Source: Pyrenopolyporus hunteri
Lineage: Eukaryota > Ascomycota > Sordariomycetes > Xylariales > Hypoxylaceae
Length of the DNA: 64,000 bases
NCBI GenBank assembly: GCA_902806595.1
Contig: CADCXC010000010.1
Span: 1,054,001-1,118,000, forward strand
Direction of reading: 5' to 3'
The notes under the pieces were generated by a model, which made no database searches, was not told the DNA's origin, and saw only the letters and a list, made by a program, of their open reading frames with translations. Position 1 is the stretch's first letter. Each line of letters begins with the position of its first letter. The translations under genes and the position numbers were made by a program. Shown here in pieces: positions 22,350-33,492 of the stretch.

Positions 22350-24119
22350 TTAGAGCTTCTCACTCGTTAGACACTTGGTTAACCCGACCAAGATAGCCAT
22401 AATCGCCTTGAAGGTGAGGGTGAGAGCCCATATGACGCACTTAAACCCGAAGCTAATTAACTTGATGATCGCGCGTGCCGGACCCGGGAGTTTCTCCGTG
22501 TCCTTGTCCTTGATGTTCAACTTGCTGCCCAGGCTGCTAGCCTGGCTCTCCAGATCCAGCTCTAGCTCCTCCATACGCCCGCGTTTCTTGCCGCTCTTCT
22601 TCCCCCCAAGGATCATACTACTCAACCGGCTAGTGCTCCTACGGAAATCCGGGTTGGAGCTCGAGCTCCGTAGATGTGCCGGCGGTGGCGGCTCAAACTG
22701 CTCCACGAGCACGTTCTTCTCGTCGATATTAGCGATGAGCAGCAGGGCGCACACGGCAACGTCGATGATATAGAAGCTCTCGATGCGCCCCGCGACGAGA
22801 GTGTCGAGTTCCATCCAACCCTCTCCTGTGCCGTCCCGCGTGAGTTTTGCGATGTGATGCGGCGACTCGATGTGCTCGACCGTGTATTCGGTGCGGCTCC
22901 ACGCCGGGTTGCGGTCTATGGTAATGCAGAAGGGCGTCGCCAGGGCCGGGTGCACTAGGAAGTAGTTCTGGCTATCTTCGTCCCAGACTAGCCTCGCACA
23001 TTCCCGTTCGGCGGCCATTACGGCTTGCATGTCATCCGGCCTCTCCAATGCTACTTTCGTCGCCGCGCTAGGGTATAGGAGTGAGACTAAGCCGTCATTT
23101 GGTGGTAGGCGACGCGACGGTTCTTCTAGTGCGGTAGTCATGGCTTCTTGCCACGACTTAGATTCCGGTTCCCGGAGCGCCCCTAAGATACCGCTGGACG
23201 ACCTAGGACTCGCGTTCGGTTCCTTTCCCTTGTACGGCTTACTTGGGTCGTGCCGGCTTAACGTCACGTATGCGCTTGCCGACGTCGGATCCATCCGCAT
23301 GTGGTAAAGGGGTTGCTTCGAAGACGAGGTTAGGTTATAGACCGGCGTATCCTTTTCGGGTATCAACTTCAGGCAGAAAGTCCGCCCTTCCGCCGCGGAA
23401 GCCCTCCATCCATTCGCGACCTTCCAAAAGGCTCGAAGCTCATCGGTTGTGTTGACTGGGGGGATAACGGGAGGTTCTTGAGGCCGCCTCGGCCACCTTT
23501 GTGTAGAGCCGGCGCTGAGGGGGCTTCTCATAGGACTTAGAACCGGCGGACTCCGAGCTTCGGGTACGTGAGACTGTCTGCTAATGACGGTCCTTGGGAT
23601 ATGGGTTGGACTCGCCTGAGTCGGATAGTACTCTTGACGATCAAATGGCAAAGTGTGGTCATATTGCGGAAATATCGAGCGAATTGCTGGCTCTGGCACA
23701 GACGACGATGACGATGGCTCTTCAAAGGGTCTTTTGGAAATCGAATTCCGTGACCGCCCGCTATCACTTCTCACTAGGGTACTTGTCCCTGAAAATGCAG
23801 TGTCTGTTCGGGGCGGTACTTCTGACACTGGCACCGGCCTCGATACTGACGGACCCGCCTGATTCTGGTAATATGGGTTATGGTTGTGAGACGGTATTTG
23901 CGATCCGCTAGCTGCCGGCGGTGTCCCGTCAATTACAAACTCAGAGAGGTTCTCCGGCGTACGCCGACCATTTCTCGGAGGTGTCATTTCTAGAGAGGAG
24001 CCCTGCTCCCGAAAGGATTGAGGAGTGGCAGCGCGCGATCGAGGCGTCGGCTTCCGGGGTGGCGGCTTTGTTGTATTAGGGAAGAGAGAAAGCCCTCCAG
24101 GCTGTCCGCTCGATGACAT
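22350..24119 (-). CDS. Fungal hypothetical protein with C-terminal hydrophobic anchor
   Basis: Single-exon gene, 589 aa, not recognised with certainty. Residues 1-220 are low-complexity, rich in Ser, Pro, Arg and Thr (for example PPPRKPTPRSRAATPQSF) and probably disordered and phosphorylated. Residues about 225-490 look folded, with WKVANGWRASAAEGRTFCLKL and a YTVEHIESPHHIAKLTRDG strand block followed by a hydrophobic segment (IIDVAVCALLLIANI). A Lys/Arg-rich linker (GGKKSGKKRGRMEE) precedes a C-terminal hydrophobic stretch at about 548-583 (FGFKCVIWALTLTFKAIMAI) that could anchor it in a membrane. Function unknown. Start is the first ATG of the frame. Confidence 0.8.
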   Translation of the reverse strand: MSSSGQPGGLSLFPNTTKPPPRKPTPRSRAATPQSFREQGSSLEMTPPRNGRRTPENLSEFVIDGTPPAASGSQIPSHNHNPYYQNQAGPSVSRPVPVSEVPPRTDTAFSGTSTLVRSDSGRSRNSISKRPFEEPSSSSSVPEPAIRSIFPQYDHTLPFDRQEYYPTQASPTHIPRTVISRQSHVPEARSPPVLSPMRSPLSAGSTQRWPRRPQEPPVIPPVNTTDELRAFWKVANGWRASAAEGRTFCLKLIPEKDTPVYNLTSSSKQPLYHMRMDPTSASAYVTLSRHDPSKPYKGKEPNASPRSSSGILGALREPESKSWQEAMTTALEEPSRRLPPNDGLVSLLYPSAATKVALERPDDMQAVMAAERECARLVWDEDSQNYFLVHPALATPFCITIDRNPAWSRTEYTVEHIESPHHIAKLTRDGTGEGWMELDTLVAGRIESFYIIDVAVCALLLIANIDEKNVLVEQFEPPPPAHLRSSSSNPDFRRSTSRLSSMILGGKKSGKKRGRMEELELDLESQASSLGSKLNIKDKDTEKLPGPARAIIKLISFGFKCVIWALTLTFKAIMAILVGLTKCLTSEKL

Positions 24120-26979
24120 TTTCTGAAACTGTATCCCTTCGTTCTACCGTATGTAATGCCGACTATTGGTCGGCAGATGAGAGCAAGAGGCGGGTTAACT
24201 AAGATCAGTCTCAGGAAGGTACAATTCTCCTGCTACCGGGACATGGCCTCTCGATCCATATCAGGGTGGTGGGAAGAATCGCTCTAGTAGGCAGGTCGCA
24301 CAACCTCACATACACGTTCGCATACTCGGCATACAGGTGAGGGGAGGGTTCGGGGCCGAATTACCAACAGGCAGGATAGCCCGGGAGAGATTCAAAGGAA
24401 TAGAAACAGTAGAAACTTCTTCATTTTGAGTCTACGAAGTAAGGGAGACATGAAAAGTATGTATATACTACCTTAGCATGCGACAAGCGCTGAGTCGTCC
24501 GTTCTCACAGGCGGTCACGACGTGCAGGACCCCCGGAGCTACAAGGCAGTAGATCATGGAGGCTATTTTGCTAAGCGCTGTGCACGTCTCTAGAGGTGGG
24601 GTGAAGCATCTCAACCAGCCACTAGGGAAGGTTGGTACAGAGTCTTGGAGACGGACGGGCACTCGTACCCTGTCACGACCGGCACGCACTCTTACAAACC
24701 TGGGCGAATGTGCGTGGAGAGGACTGAATGTGAAGACAGAAGCACTCTGACCTGATTTGTGCGGCCCAAAATAGAATGATTGCTTGCAGACTTGAGCAGA
24801 GGGGGGGATCCAATCAGAGCCAAGATCACACTACATGTTAGCCGCCGAGGTCGAGAGCTGACTAGCGGAAACGGGAATTGAAGAGGAGCCAAGAGGAGTG
24901 AAGCGCGCGCGGGGGTTGGGTCGAAGAGCTTGAATGTTGGGGATTTCGAACCGAAATACATATTCCCACACGGGTCGCTGTCGAAGAGACCCCGCGAGAA
25001 TGCCATACTTTGGAACCTGGGCGCGGCACATGGCGAATTGCAGATAGCCTACGTTGGTGTAGATTTCGCCGTATCGAGGTATCGAATCTGACCAGACGCC
25101 AACAAACGCCGCGTGCCTGAACAGGTACTAATTTGAAGCGGAAAGATACAAGGCACGCTTCACTTCAGCTCGAAATGTGTGCGACGACGAAAAAATTGAA
25201 TACCACCTGGGCGTCAAACGGCTTAGGAATAATAGCCCCGACGCATTATCGCGTCTCCCCATCACCACAGTCTAGACCATGGCTAGCGAAATGAGTAAAT
25301 GCTCGGAGGTTTTTCCGTCTCGTTATTAGAGCGGCGACTGGAGACGTGATATGATCGCACACTCGTGTAGATTGAAGTAGGTACGAACACGGACAACGCG
25401 GACAACACGAACAATCGGAGATGAAGATGGTGAAGGGGAAGTGGCTTTGAAATGCGAAATCGTCACAATTTCGGGAAAATGAAAATGTGGATACACATGA
25501 TATCCACCTCTTAATTGCATTTAGCGATGTTTCTTAATCCTCTTCTTTGCATATCTTCAGACCTTCCCCCCAACATATTTTCCGCTTCATGCAAACAGCT
25601 CCATATACTATCATGTTTTTCCTCGTATTTTGGGTTTCTACTCACTCGGGTAACCTTTTAAAGGTTAAGAGTATATCAAATTTCGAGTCTAACACAAGGG
25701 GGGCAAACGTTACAAGGTCCCGCAACCTCGCAAGTACACATTAAAGTTAAGTACATCGAGGTTTTCGCTTCTCTCTAACCCTCGAATCGGGATAATTCTT
25801 ACAGCAAACCAATATCCATATACGAAGATGCTCTTTCTCTCCCTCATATCTACCCGGAGATTATCGAGTCTTGTCGTACTCTCTTTATCCAACCATTGGA
25901 CACACCATTTACAGCTTGACCAACGAATACATCTCCCCATCGTACACGATATTGGCAATTTCCTTCCCTTTCGCGAACTACCGATTGTACTATAAGGGGG
26001 CAGTAAAGAGCTGTAGCAACGGAAATAGTGTCACAACGCTAGTATCATAAAAACCCGAGGCCTCTCGATCTCAGACATTAGAGTGGGAGGTGACGTCAGT
26101 GCGTACGCCTTGCATGAATGCTAGAAACAGAATCTCGCAGAAGCTTATATGCTTTGCGCAGTTTAGTCCAGTCGGCGATTTGCAACGCTATGTCCGCTCT
26201 GGAACTTATTAGATTAGGATTGCTCCCTGTTATAAGGAGATGCGGACAACTTGTTCGCGGTGGAATAAGTAAGGTAAGTGAAAAGGGGTCTTAACGGCCG
26301 CCAACAAGAATAGAAGAAGGTGCCTTACGAAAACATCGGGGTTATTCAAAGCCACTAGGCGCGATGATACGTTATACTCACTGTCCTTAGAATACTGTCT
26401 TCGGACTTCCGGAGTCCGACGATATGGTATTGGTATCTGCTTCAGAAACGACTAAAGAGACACATCACGCCCCTTTCCCGTAACTCGCTCTAGAGTTATC
26501 CTCTCGTGATTTTCTTAATTATCTGTAATCTAAAGGAGCACAACCTCTATATAGGAAATTCCTCGCACGATTGGACAAGTTGTTCTTATTCGCCGCGATA
26601 TAAAGCACTGTGGACGGGTTGCGACCCAACGGCGAGGGGACGTATACCGATAGGGTTGGCAATGCCATAAGTATTAAGTTAAGCCGGGATTTCGAGTACA
26701 ACAGGAAAATTCTTCCGCGTCTATCAATCGACGCCCAGGAGCCGATTACTATTATCAGCAGGAATCCATGTTTCTCCCGCTGCGTGCCTGCGTATATAGG
26801 GGCCGTTTATGACAATCAACAAGAAGTTTATGAGTCTAGACAACTAATATTTCTAGCGATATCCGAGTAAATCCGTCAAATTTGATTATTGTCACAGCCG
26901 GTTTGGCCCAGGCATCCAAGCTACGTACTATGCATGCCCTCTCGACCTCCTACCCGCTATCACATCCTCTCCATACTCT
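24120..26979. other. AT-rich intergenic region
   Basis: About 2.9 kb between a divergent 5' end and the 3' end of the cupredoxin gene. The part at 24470-25030 is less AT-rich and carries overlapping minus-strand frames (66-104 codons) of unlikely composition; it may be promoter or 5' UTR of the gene ending at 22350. No gene supported. Confidence 0.5.
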
Positions 26980-27814
26980 TTATCTAGCGGCTGGTGGTGT
27001 GGCGGTCGGCGCAGGCACCGTGATAGTTGTTGTCGTGGTACCAGGCACTGCGGGATCAGCCGGCGCAGCTACAGCGGGCGGTTCAGTAGCTGCTGGGTCA
27101 GCGGGCGGCGCGGGATCAGCAGCCGGGGGAGCACCAGCCGCCGGATCTTCCTTCGCCGGCGCGGGAACGAAAGCCGCTACTTCGAGGGGTATGGAAGCGA
27201 CGGATCCACCCACTACAGCGGTACCGTCGACACTCGCGGTGGTGGACGCGGCGCCCTTGGCGTAGTCGACGATCTGCTGGTCGTCGGTACTATTGATGAT
27301 TAGCTTTCAAGATGCAGAAGGCAAATTGATCCACTTACGGGTTGACAATCATGACCTGTCCCTCTTGACAGTGAGGCCCTGTCGCGCAGTATAGAAACAT
27401 AACATCCGCGCTAGTCACCGGCATGTTGAACGTGCCGACTGTTGTCTGCCCATCTTGGAACGGAATATGTCCGCTGTGGATACCGCCCTCAAGAGGCGTA
27501 CATGGGGTATCTGGTGCACTCTGAGTCACGGTATGGTTGCCGTTGCTGAACTGAAATTGTATAATATCGCCCACAGCTGCCTTCACTATGTTAGGGACAA
27601 AGGTATCTTGCGGCCCGCCAACGATCACGGGAATGATCTTGTTTGCCGCCTGAACTGTCTAGTGTTAGTGATCTTTGGCGAGAGGATATTACTTTGGCAC
27701 GGGTTACTTACTAGCAAACGCCGCATCATCCTTAGGTGCCCGCCTCAAATTTATTCGAGACGGTAGCGCACTGGCAGCTGCCGCGAAGAAAAGGGAGCTG
27801 TAGAAGAGTAACAT
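26980..27814 (-). CDS. Secreted cupredoxin-domain protein (extracellular serine-rich type)
   Basis: Three exons: 27814-27712, 27654-27339 and 27289-26980, giving 242 aa. Introns have GTAAGT donors; intron 1 contains CACTAAC and ends CTAGACAG. The N-terminus is a signal peptide (MLLFYSSLFFAAAASALP). The folded domain follows: FVPNIVKAAVGDIIQFQFSN, then GNHTVTQS, the YCATGPHCQEGQVMIVNP block supplying Cys, His and Met, so the His-Cys-His-Met ligand set of a type-1 copper site is visible. After the domain comes a Pro/Ala-rich tail (PADPA-type repeats) ending TTTTTITVPAPTATPPAAR. Homologues in filamentous fungi are often GPI-anchored; no hydrophobic anchor is seen here, so it is either secreted or lacks an unseen last exon. 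It lies alone in AT-rich DNA, a position common for secreted, environment-facing genes. Confidence 0.85.
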
Positions 27815-29349
27815 GCTGTTATCGGAAGATAGGTAATGACGCCAAGAACCAATAAACGACGGGACAGCGGAAACCCCCAGACAAAGTCTCAGACTTCTCT
27901 ATTAGATTAAAACGTACGATAACGAGTGTACCGGTCAACGGCTGTCTTCTCACTTGGAGGCACAAAAAAGGAGAGGAAAGAAGCGAAAATTCAACTAAAA
28001 AATAAAAGGACGTAGCTTGGGTGTCGAGCTGGTGGGCTCATCACGATCATATATGGCGAACTACCCTTAAAGACTTACCAAGCAAGCTCGAAGTCGCGAT
28101 AACTGCGACACAGCCTCGGCGTAACAGACTCTCTAGAGCCCCTTTGTCCTTCCCCCTAATGGGAGTTTGCCCGTACCTAACTTCGAGCGGGAAATGGAGC
28201 AGGGCCCGGCAGTTGAGAATCAAGATTCCCAAGATTCCCAATGCGGTTGAGATATACCATCATACCGAACGCGCGTCTCCTTCAAGCCCTATAGTCATTG
28301 GCTAGACGGAGTAGAAGTATGGTTCGATAAGTCCCACCTCGTTCGTATCTTGAGGCTCCTTGGGAGCTTGGCTACCGTCTTTGGTGTCCGAATCCCTATG
28401 CGGACAGACCCCGGCAAGCCAGGCCTACCCCTGAAGGGGATCCTATGGGAGATCAGCGATTACCTAGAAGCACATCAAAAGATTTCCCATGACGGGCAGG
28501 AAGACCCACGTGTTGTCGTAATTCTTGGGTGATGGTGGTATTCATTCCACAATTTCTGAAGTTCATCCATTGTCTTGGCAGCTTGGCGACCTTGGGTACG
28601 GTTTCAGATCGACTTCAGACGCCCCATCTGAAGCATTTATGCTTCCAACTTGGAGAACTTCCGTTGATTCGTCGTGTCCGTACGGCAAGTATAAACGGAC
28701 TGAGTTGCTTCATACCGGCGCCTAGAAGTTTATGTGCTCGGGAAATAGGTACGCCCCGCTCAAGCCTTGATGCTCTGATGGAAACCTAGCTACCTAGTTT
28801 TGGGGAACATGAGTATTCGGGAAGCTGTAGCCGTCTTTTAGATACACTCGTCTTAGGATAATTCTTAATAATAAGTCGGAAGTAATGATTTTGATCCGTC
28901 CATCCCGTTCCTGCCACTTTCGGAACTTATGACGGATTACCGGCGTGAATAACCGGCCCCATACGGCCCCACTTCGATCTCCGATCTTCGGCTTCACCAT
29001 TGCTAAAGAAGCTGAATTCAGCTGCTCTCGGCGTCGACTTAGGACTTTTCTAGGCTAGCCTCCTCCATAGTCGTCCCATAGAACATCCCACGGACTACTC
29101 TTGCAGACCGAGTGTAAATAATTGAAATTACTATCAGGACTCATGCTCCCGGGATCGGTTTTTACAAGGACCTTATTTGAATCTCCAGGACTCCTCTTTA
29201 TTAGCGCCGTAGCTTAGAAAGCTTAATTAGTTCGACCACAACTTAAACAGGCTGACCGCAAACCGCCTTGAACTTAGCTATATTAGTCGCTCGCTGTATA
29301 TACCGCGTATTCAGCTCTCTAGTCTCTCCGTCAGGGCCCATCCCTCACC
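27815..29349. other. Intergenic region upstream of cupredoxin and D-amino-acid oxidase genes
   Basis: Divergent 1.5-kb spacer. Two similar plus-strand segments near 28355 and 28575 share a GCTTGGC(T/G)ACC core; too short to call a repeat. Frames of 60-95 codons at 28021-28790 are not convincing. A TATATA at 29297-29302 lies 48 bp before the oxidase ATG. Confidence 0.4.
29297..29302 (+). promoter_or_regulatory. Possible TATA box of the D-amino-acid oxidase gene
   Basis: TATATA about 50 bp before the ATG at 29350. The spacing would leave a very short leader, so this is tentative. Confidence 0.2.
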
Positions 29350-30603
29350 ATGCCGCACATAGTCGTACTAGGGTAACCTCCCACCCCTATCCCCTCCCCC
29401 TATCCCACCCCTTTCCACCGCGCATACCCATCTATATATCACCATATCCAAACTAACCAACCCCCCCGCCCCACAGCGCCGGCGTCATAGGCCTCAGCTC
29501 CGCCCTGCGCATCCAATCCTCGGGGCACGCCGTGACCATCGTGGCGCGGGACCTGCCGTCCGGGTCCGAGACGATCGACGCGCAGGGCCAGATCGACTTC
29601 ACCTCGCCGTGGGGCGGCGCGCACAACCGGCTCGTGCCGCCGACGAACCCCGCCGAGGAGCGCGAGCACGCCATGAGCCTGCGCACCTTCGAGCGCATGC
29701 GCGCCGTGCGCGCCCGCCACCCCGAGGCCGGCGTCACCTTCATGAAGGGCCTCGAGTACCTCGAGGCGCCGGCCGAGGCCTACCGCGCGCTGACGGAGGA
29801 GCGCGCGCGGGAGCGGCTGGGGATGCGCGGGTTTAGGCTGTTGGGCCGGGAGGAGTTGCCGGAGGGCGTGGTGTGGGGGTGCGAGTACGATACCTGGTGC
29901 GTTAATCCCATGGTGTACTGCGCCTTTTTGCTGCGCAGGTTCGCGCTTCTGGGGGGGAAGGTTGTGCGTAGGGAGGTGAGGGATCCGAGGGAGGCATTTG
30001 CTTGGAAGTTTGAGGCGGGGCCGGTGGATGTGCTGGTTAATGCTTCGGGGAATGGGTTCGGCGATGAGAATGTGTTTATTACCAGGGGTGAGATATGGTT
30101 AAGCGTCGAGAGAATATATAGGCATCATTGGGCTAATTTTTCGAACAGGTCAAACATGTCTCGTCGCCAATTCGTGCCCCGCGACGGTGACCCGTCAGAA
30201 CGCCGACGGTTCATGGACGTTCTGCGTGCCACGGAACTTCGACGGCGGCACTATCATCGGCGGAACCAAAGAGCCTAACAACTGGGACCCGAATCCATCC
30301 TTGGAAGTCCGCGAGACTCTGTTACGAAAATTCGCTGCTACTTATCCGCAGATATTAGGCGAAGATGGCAAGTTCACGGTCATGAAGGATATCGTGGGTC
30401 GGCGGCCAACACGTAAAGGCGGGATGAGATTGGAGAAGGAAACGGTTGGTGATAATCAGCATATAATTCATGCCTACGGCTTAGGTGGCCGTGGTTATGA
30501 ATTGAGTTGGGGAGTCGCTGAAAGAGTTGCTGAATTATTGGCAGAACACTTGGGTTCGGATGCTTCGCGGAATAGCTCCCAGGTGGAGCAGGCTAAACTT
30601 TGA
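29350..30603 (+). CDS. FAD-dependent D-amino-acid oxidase (peroxisomal)
   Basis: Three exons: 29350-29372, 29477-30087 and 30149-30603, giving 362 aa, the usual DAO length. The first exon encodes only MPHIVVLG; the join completes the FAD-binding GAGVIGLSSALR motif. Exon 2/3 junction (GTGAGA donor, GAACAG acceptor) restores VFITRGQTCLV, matching the family RGQ strand. The C-terminal substrate/FAD region is VGRRPTRKGGMRLE and HAYGLGGRGYELSWG. The protein ends in AKL, a type 1 peroxisomal signal. It would oxidise D-amino acids to keto acids, ammonia and hydrogen peroxide inside peroxisomes. D-aspartate oxidase is the alternative; substrate preference cannot be read here. Exon 2 is very GC-rich at its start. 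Confidence 0.92.
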
Positions 30604-31060
30604 TTTCTTTTTTTGATTTGTGAATGGGGGCTTTGATGGCCCCTTGGATGGGGCAGCCGGTTAACTTAGAAGCGACTGTACTCTACGACTCCAAAAATAT
30701 GTTTTACGTGCTGCTAATGGGGAAATAAATGATATTACATTAGCCTTGGATAGGAATAATTGAATCCACTATATGGCGGTCATAAACATGACTGGCTTCA
30801 GTTCCTATTCAAAGATGAAAATCTCCTCGGATATTACGTCGATCATATTCTGGTGACGAATGCGCTTCTTGACATCCATTGTAGGCGCGCTCCCGCTAGC
30901 ACATTTTCCTTTGATATTACGAGCCTCCAACCTAAATATCGTCTGTTTAACATAACTCGTAACAATTCTCTTCATTTAGGAGAAGAGAGTCATATATTCT
31001 ACATTGACAGTCGTCCCACGCCTTCGTGGAGGAGCCCCTTTACGCTCAGTTTAGCTCCGC
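30604..31060. other. Convergent 3' intergenic region
   Basis: AT-rich spacer between the 3' ends of the oxidase and MDM12 genes. A 119-codon frame overlaps it and runs into MDM12; it has no support. Confidence 0.5.
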
Positions 31061-32539
31061 TTAAACCAAAAAGGTCCAGAAACTGGGGTACACAAACTCC
31101 TCCTCGAATATCCGCCTAACCTGCTCGAGAACGAACTTCTCCACCTTTCCTACATTCTTCAAGCTTTGCTTCGAGCCCTCCCTCTGGCCAATCTCGCTCT
31201 CGACCCTAATCTCCTGCAGTAAGCTCCCTAGCCTACCTCTATGCTGCGGTCGCATCCCGCCGGCTCCAGCACCCGCGCTGCCATCTTCACCCTCGCCCTC
31301 CTCCTCGTCATCATCATCCTGACCCACGGCAGCCAGCGCATCTTCGGGGCTCAGGAAGCAGAAGTGCACGCGCTTCCTGATGTAGGCGACGACTCCCACC
31401 CCGTCAAACGTCAGCCCCGTGATGTTCAGCTTCACAGGGATCCCCACGAAGCTCGGCATCGGGTAGTCGAGCAGGATCTCGGCGGTCAGCATTAGCTTGA
31501 CGTCGCCGGCATACTTGATGCGAAACACGGCCTGTAAATCCTCCACCCTGGGCTCGCGGAACCTTTTCGGCGGCTCGTCTTCCTCTTCGTCTTTGGCTTC
31601 GGTTCTTTGCTGTACGTCGCGGGGGAAGCTCCCTAGATGTGGATGTGAGTTCTTATCCCTCGTGGGTGGCCGAGAGGGCCCGGCGGATGTCGGCGCAAGT
31701 GTTGATACGCTGTGTTTCTCTCGGAGCGGATGCGGCACAGGGGCAAGTGTGGCCGGGGGTAGGGTTGGCGAAGGAACTGAGGCGTGGTCTGGTATGGACA
31801 TGGAGCTTTGAGATGGCTGTCTATTGTGTTCGGGGTTTCGCTGGTATCTCTCCACCGGAGGCGAATTTGCGCCTCCCATCTCTAACCAGCCGTTTAAGTG
31901 CTGTGCCCCGGCCACAGCGGCCAGCGGCGTCTGTGTGCCGGACCAGGTGGTGGCGAGTTTGGACTGGAAATAGTGCATATTCGCCGTACCACCGGGCACC
32001 CCAGGCGTCGGAACGCCGAGTCCCAGGAATGGGGTGGGTATGTCGGGTGTGCCAGGAGCGCTACGTAAGCCGGCAACATGGATATGTGGCGGACATAGGC
32101 CCTCGGGGTTGAAGGCGCCCGTCCCGCTTTCGCTCTCGCCACCCTTGCGCCCGCTCCCACCTTTCCCTTCTAATCTCCGAATCTGGTCGGCCCTCCTCTT
32201 GCGCTCGGCGGCTCTGATCGCTTCAGACACTTCCTCCGCATGCTCAGGCTCATCTTCTTCATCCTGGACGAGCACCTCCTCTTCCAGCTCCTCATCGTCC
32301 TCGTCGTCGGGCACATCTGGGTTCTCCTCGTAGAAGTCCGGCAGGGGGTCGCATATATCCTTCAACACGACGCTCGGCGGTATGCTACCAAAAGCGAAGT
32401 CGTGCACCTTAACGGACTTGATGAAGCGTGGCAACTGTACGGCCTGAAACTTGGTGTGAATGAAATCGCGGATGCTCTCGGCGAGCGCCGCCCCGTCCGG
32501 ACCGCCCGTCAGCGTCTCCCAGTTCAGGTCTATCGACAT
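31061..32539 (-). CDS. MDM12: ERMES complex subunit Mdm12
   Basis: Single-exon gene, 492 aa. The N-terminus MSIDLNWETL followed by FIHTKFQAVQLPRFIKSVKVHDF and FGSIPPSVVLKDICDPLPDFYE is diagnostic of Mdm12. The SMP lipid-transfer domain is split by a long low-complexity insert (about residues 75-330: acidic tract, Gly/Pro/Ser-rich part), then resumes at VFRIKYAGDVKLMLTAEILLDYPMP and ends with EEFVYPSFWTFLV. Yeast Mdm12 is 271 aa; the extra length is usual for filamentous fungi. With Mmm1, Mdm10 and Mdm34 it forms the ER-mitochondria tether that carries phospholipids. The start is the conserved MSIDLNW. Confidence 0.96.
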   Translation of the reverse strand: MSIDLNWETLTGGPDGAALAESIRDFIHTKFQAVQLPRFIKSVKVHDFAFGSIPPSVVLKDICDPLPDFYEENPDVPDDEDDEELEEEVLVQDEEDEPEHAEEVSEAIRAAERKRRADQIRRLEGKGGSGRKGGESESGTGAFNPEGLCPPHIHVAGLRSAPGTPDIPTPFLGLGVPTPGVPGGTANMHYFQSKLATTWSGTQTPLAAVAGAQHLNGWLEMGGANSPPVERYQRNPEHNRQPSQSSMSIPDHASVPSPTLPPATLAPVPHPLREKHSVSTLAPTSAGPSRPPTRDKNSHPHLGSFPRDVQQRTEAKDEEEDEPPKRFREPRVEDLQAVFRIKYAGDVKLMLTAEILLDYPMPSFVGIPVKLNITGLTFDGVGVVAYIRKRVHFCFLSPEDALAAVGQDDDDEEEGEGEDGSAGAGAGGMRPQHRGRLGSLLQEIRVESEIGQREGSKQSLKNVGKVEKFVLEQVRRIFEEEFVYPSFWTFLV

Positions 32540-33492
32540 AGTAACGGCTGCGACGACGGTGTATGGTTTATTATTATCGATTTCGTGATTACTCCCATTA
32601 TTTTATTTATTTATTTCCTTATACTTGAAGAGAACTAGCGTCTCTAATTAATTCCCATGGCGGTGAGATGAGGGAGAAATAACCTGTCCTTTAATGACGA
32701 ACCAGTCTCGTTCAATTCAATCGGTTGTGGTTTTTGGTTCCAGATTTTGGTACCGGATTAGCGCATCGCCAGCGAACGAGAGCTGGCGGATATTGGCGCC
32801 TGTGGGGCTTATGAAGCCCGCTAGCGAGCGAGCTCCGTACGGTACTTACCGCTTATATTGCCTTATTCTAGGTACCATTGGGTACCTCGACCAGGCTGGC
32901 AGCTAGCTGCACTAATGTACCCGCTATATGGATGCGTTCATACGACTATCAATAAGCTGTCACTACGCCTTCGTATGGGCGTTTCGAAGCGGTCCGGTAG
33001 GCTATTTATACTCCGATGCATATATCTAACTCATTAATTACGGTTTACGCTTCGTCTACCTAAATACTCCTTACTGTTACCGTGTATTTGGGTGGGTACC
33101 TAGGTAGGTACCGGTAAAGTAAATCCGCATAGTACCTAGGATCACGAATCTTCCCGAGTTGCTTCACGACTTCATTTGAGGACATCATACGGATATCGTA
33201 GATAATCGTTTTCATTAACACGGGTATCGACTAGTAAGGACAATAATAAAAGAAACATATGCAGTGCATACTCCTTGGCTCTCGTAATGCTTTTGTTCGT
33301 TGGCCCGAGTCTTGTTGACCTCCCCTTTCTCAAGGAGGTAAGGTTGCCCTGCGCTCGTCAGGTATACTATAATCCTTTCTACAAACGCCTCGTAAACTCA
33401 GGCTAGCGAGCGTCCCCCGTAACCATCACTCATACAGAATGCTATACGTGAACGTAATGTACGCCCGTGAAGATGCAAGAAAAGTAAACTAC
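32540..33492. other. Intergenic region with GGTACC-rich motifs
   Basis: Lies between the MDM12 promoter side and the 3' end of FAB1. AT-rich, with clustered GGTACC motifs at 32871, 32881, 33095 and 33107. No gene seen. Confidence 0.5.

Noticed and set aside
24468..25031. Overlapping minus-strand frames (66, 104 and 73 codons) in a less AT-rich patch
   Set aside because: Different frames, no convincing splice join and Ser/Leu/Pro-rich content without motifs; more likely promoter or untranslated sequence.
26610..26870. 86-codon plus-strand frame
   Set aside because: Short, AT-rich surroundings, no homologous pattern or splice partners.
28021..28790. Several 60-94-codon frames and two similar GCTTGGC(T/G)ACC segments
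   Set aside because: Similarity is limited to about 15-25 bases and no joined frame made sense; chance or very old decay.
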